Below, one piece after another: positions 51,268 through 51,284 of a stretch of DNA of 51,284 bases. Within the stretch, counting starts at the first letter, position 1. The number at the start of each line of letters is the position of its first letter. Location: contig JAITRF010000057.1 of NCBI GenBank assembly GCA_031288535.1, positions 1 to 51,284 of the forward strand, in the 5' to 3' direction. Below the pieces are notes generated by a model. It was not told the DNA's origin and did no database searches. It was given only the letters and a program-made list of their open reading frames with translations. This DNA comes from Desulfovibrio sp. Its GTDB lineage: Bacteria; Desulfobacterota; Desulfovibrionia; Desulfovibrionales; Desulfovibrionaceae. Made by a program: the position numbers and the translations under genes.

Positions 51268-51284
51268 AACCGCCCGTAGATATA

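Noticed and set aside
1-51284. CRISPR array
   Set aside because: Repeats are scattered and palindromic with no regular spacers; no cas genes.

Overview
The window looks like chromosome of a sulfate-reducing or related anaerobic bacterium of the Desulfovibrionaceae. The tmRNA at 15484-15842 encodes a tag ending YAYAA, as in Desulfovibrio vulgaris, the genes are GC-rich, and the content fits (ZraPSR-type sigma-54 two-component system, FeoAB with companions, liv and met ABC importers, cusCFBA, an anaerobic radical-type dehydratase). No rRNA, tRNA, CRISPR array or complete transposon was seen.

Layout. 1-8200: the end of trpS, an M20 deacylase, a complete branched-chain amino acid type ABC importer (livJHMGF, with stop/start overlaps) and a convergent OYE-type flavin oxidoreductase. 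8355-12350: a zraSR-like sensor/regulator pair on the minus strand and a divergent zraP-like periplasmic protein behind a near-perfect sigma-54 promoter. 12364-14772: RNase E/G with a ~318-residue disordered N-terminal tail. 15060-17300: a candidate structured RNA, the tmRNA gene, and a 1.2-kb islet (toxin-antitoxin pair plus small membrane protein) bounded by a 14-bp duplication of the tmRNA 3' end. 17330-24506 (minus strand): a 4-hydroxybutyrate-type catabolic module with 4-hydroxybutyryl-CoA dehydratase, a CoA-transferase, a small membrane protein and a sodium:solute symporter. It is preceded by a PAS/sigma-54 activator gene, a candidate sigma-54 promoter and two palindromes 20 bp apart. 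24638-35825: small Cys proteins, lpdA, a BOF protein, a peroxiredoxin between inverted repeats, an MFS exporter, a nitroreductase, metNIQ, rpsT with a UUG start, and a NYN/OST-HTH RNA-associated protein. 36021-37238: acetate kinase.

37470-43557 is the most notable region. Behind a Fur-like box lie a small glycine-zipper membrane protein, a P1B-type ATPase with an N-terminal GRLRLR motif, a small HMA-like protein with a GRVRIR motif, a Cys-rich membrane peptide, FeoA and an enlarged FeoB. Ferrous iron import next to an ATPase module of this type suggests a ferrosome (Fez-type) iron storage operon. 44037-51267: an M48 lipoprotein peptidase and a cusCFBA copper/silver efflux operon.

The intergenic DNA is unusually repeat-rich. 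At least four families of palindromic elements (called A to D here) recur across 50 kb. Family A supplies or overlaps the stop codons of at least four genes.
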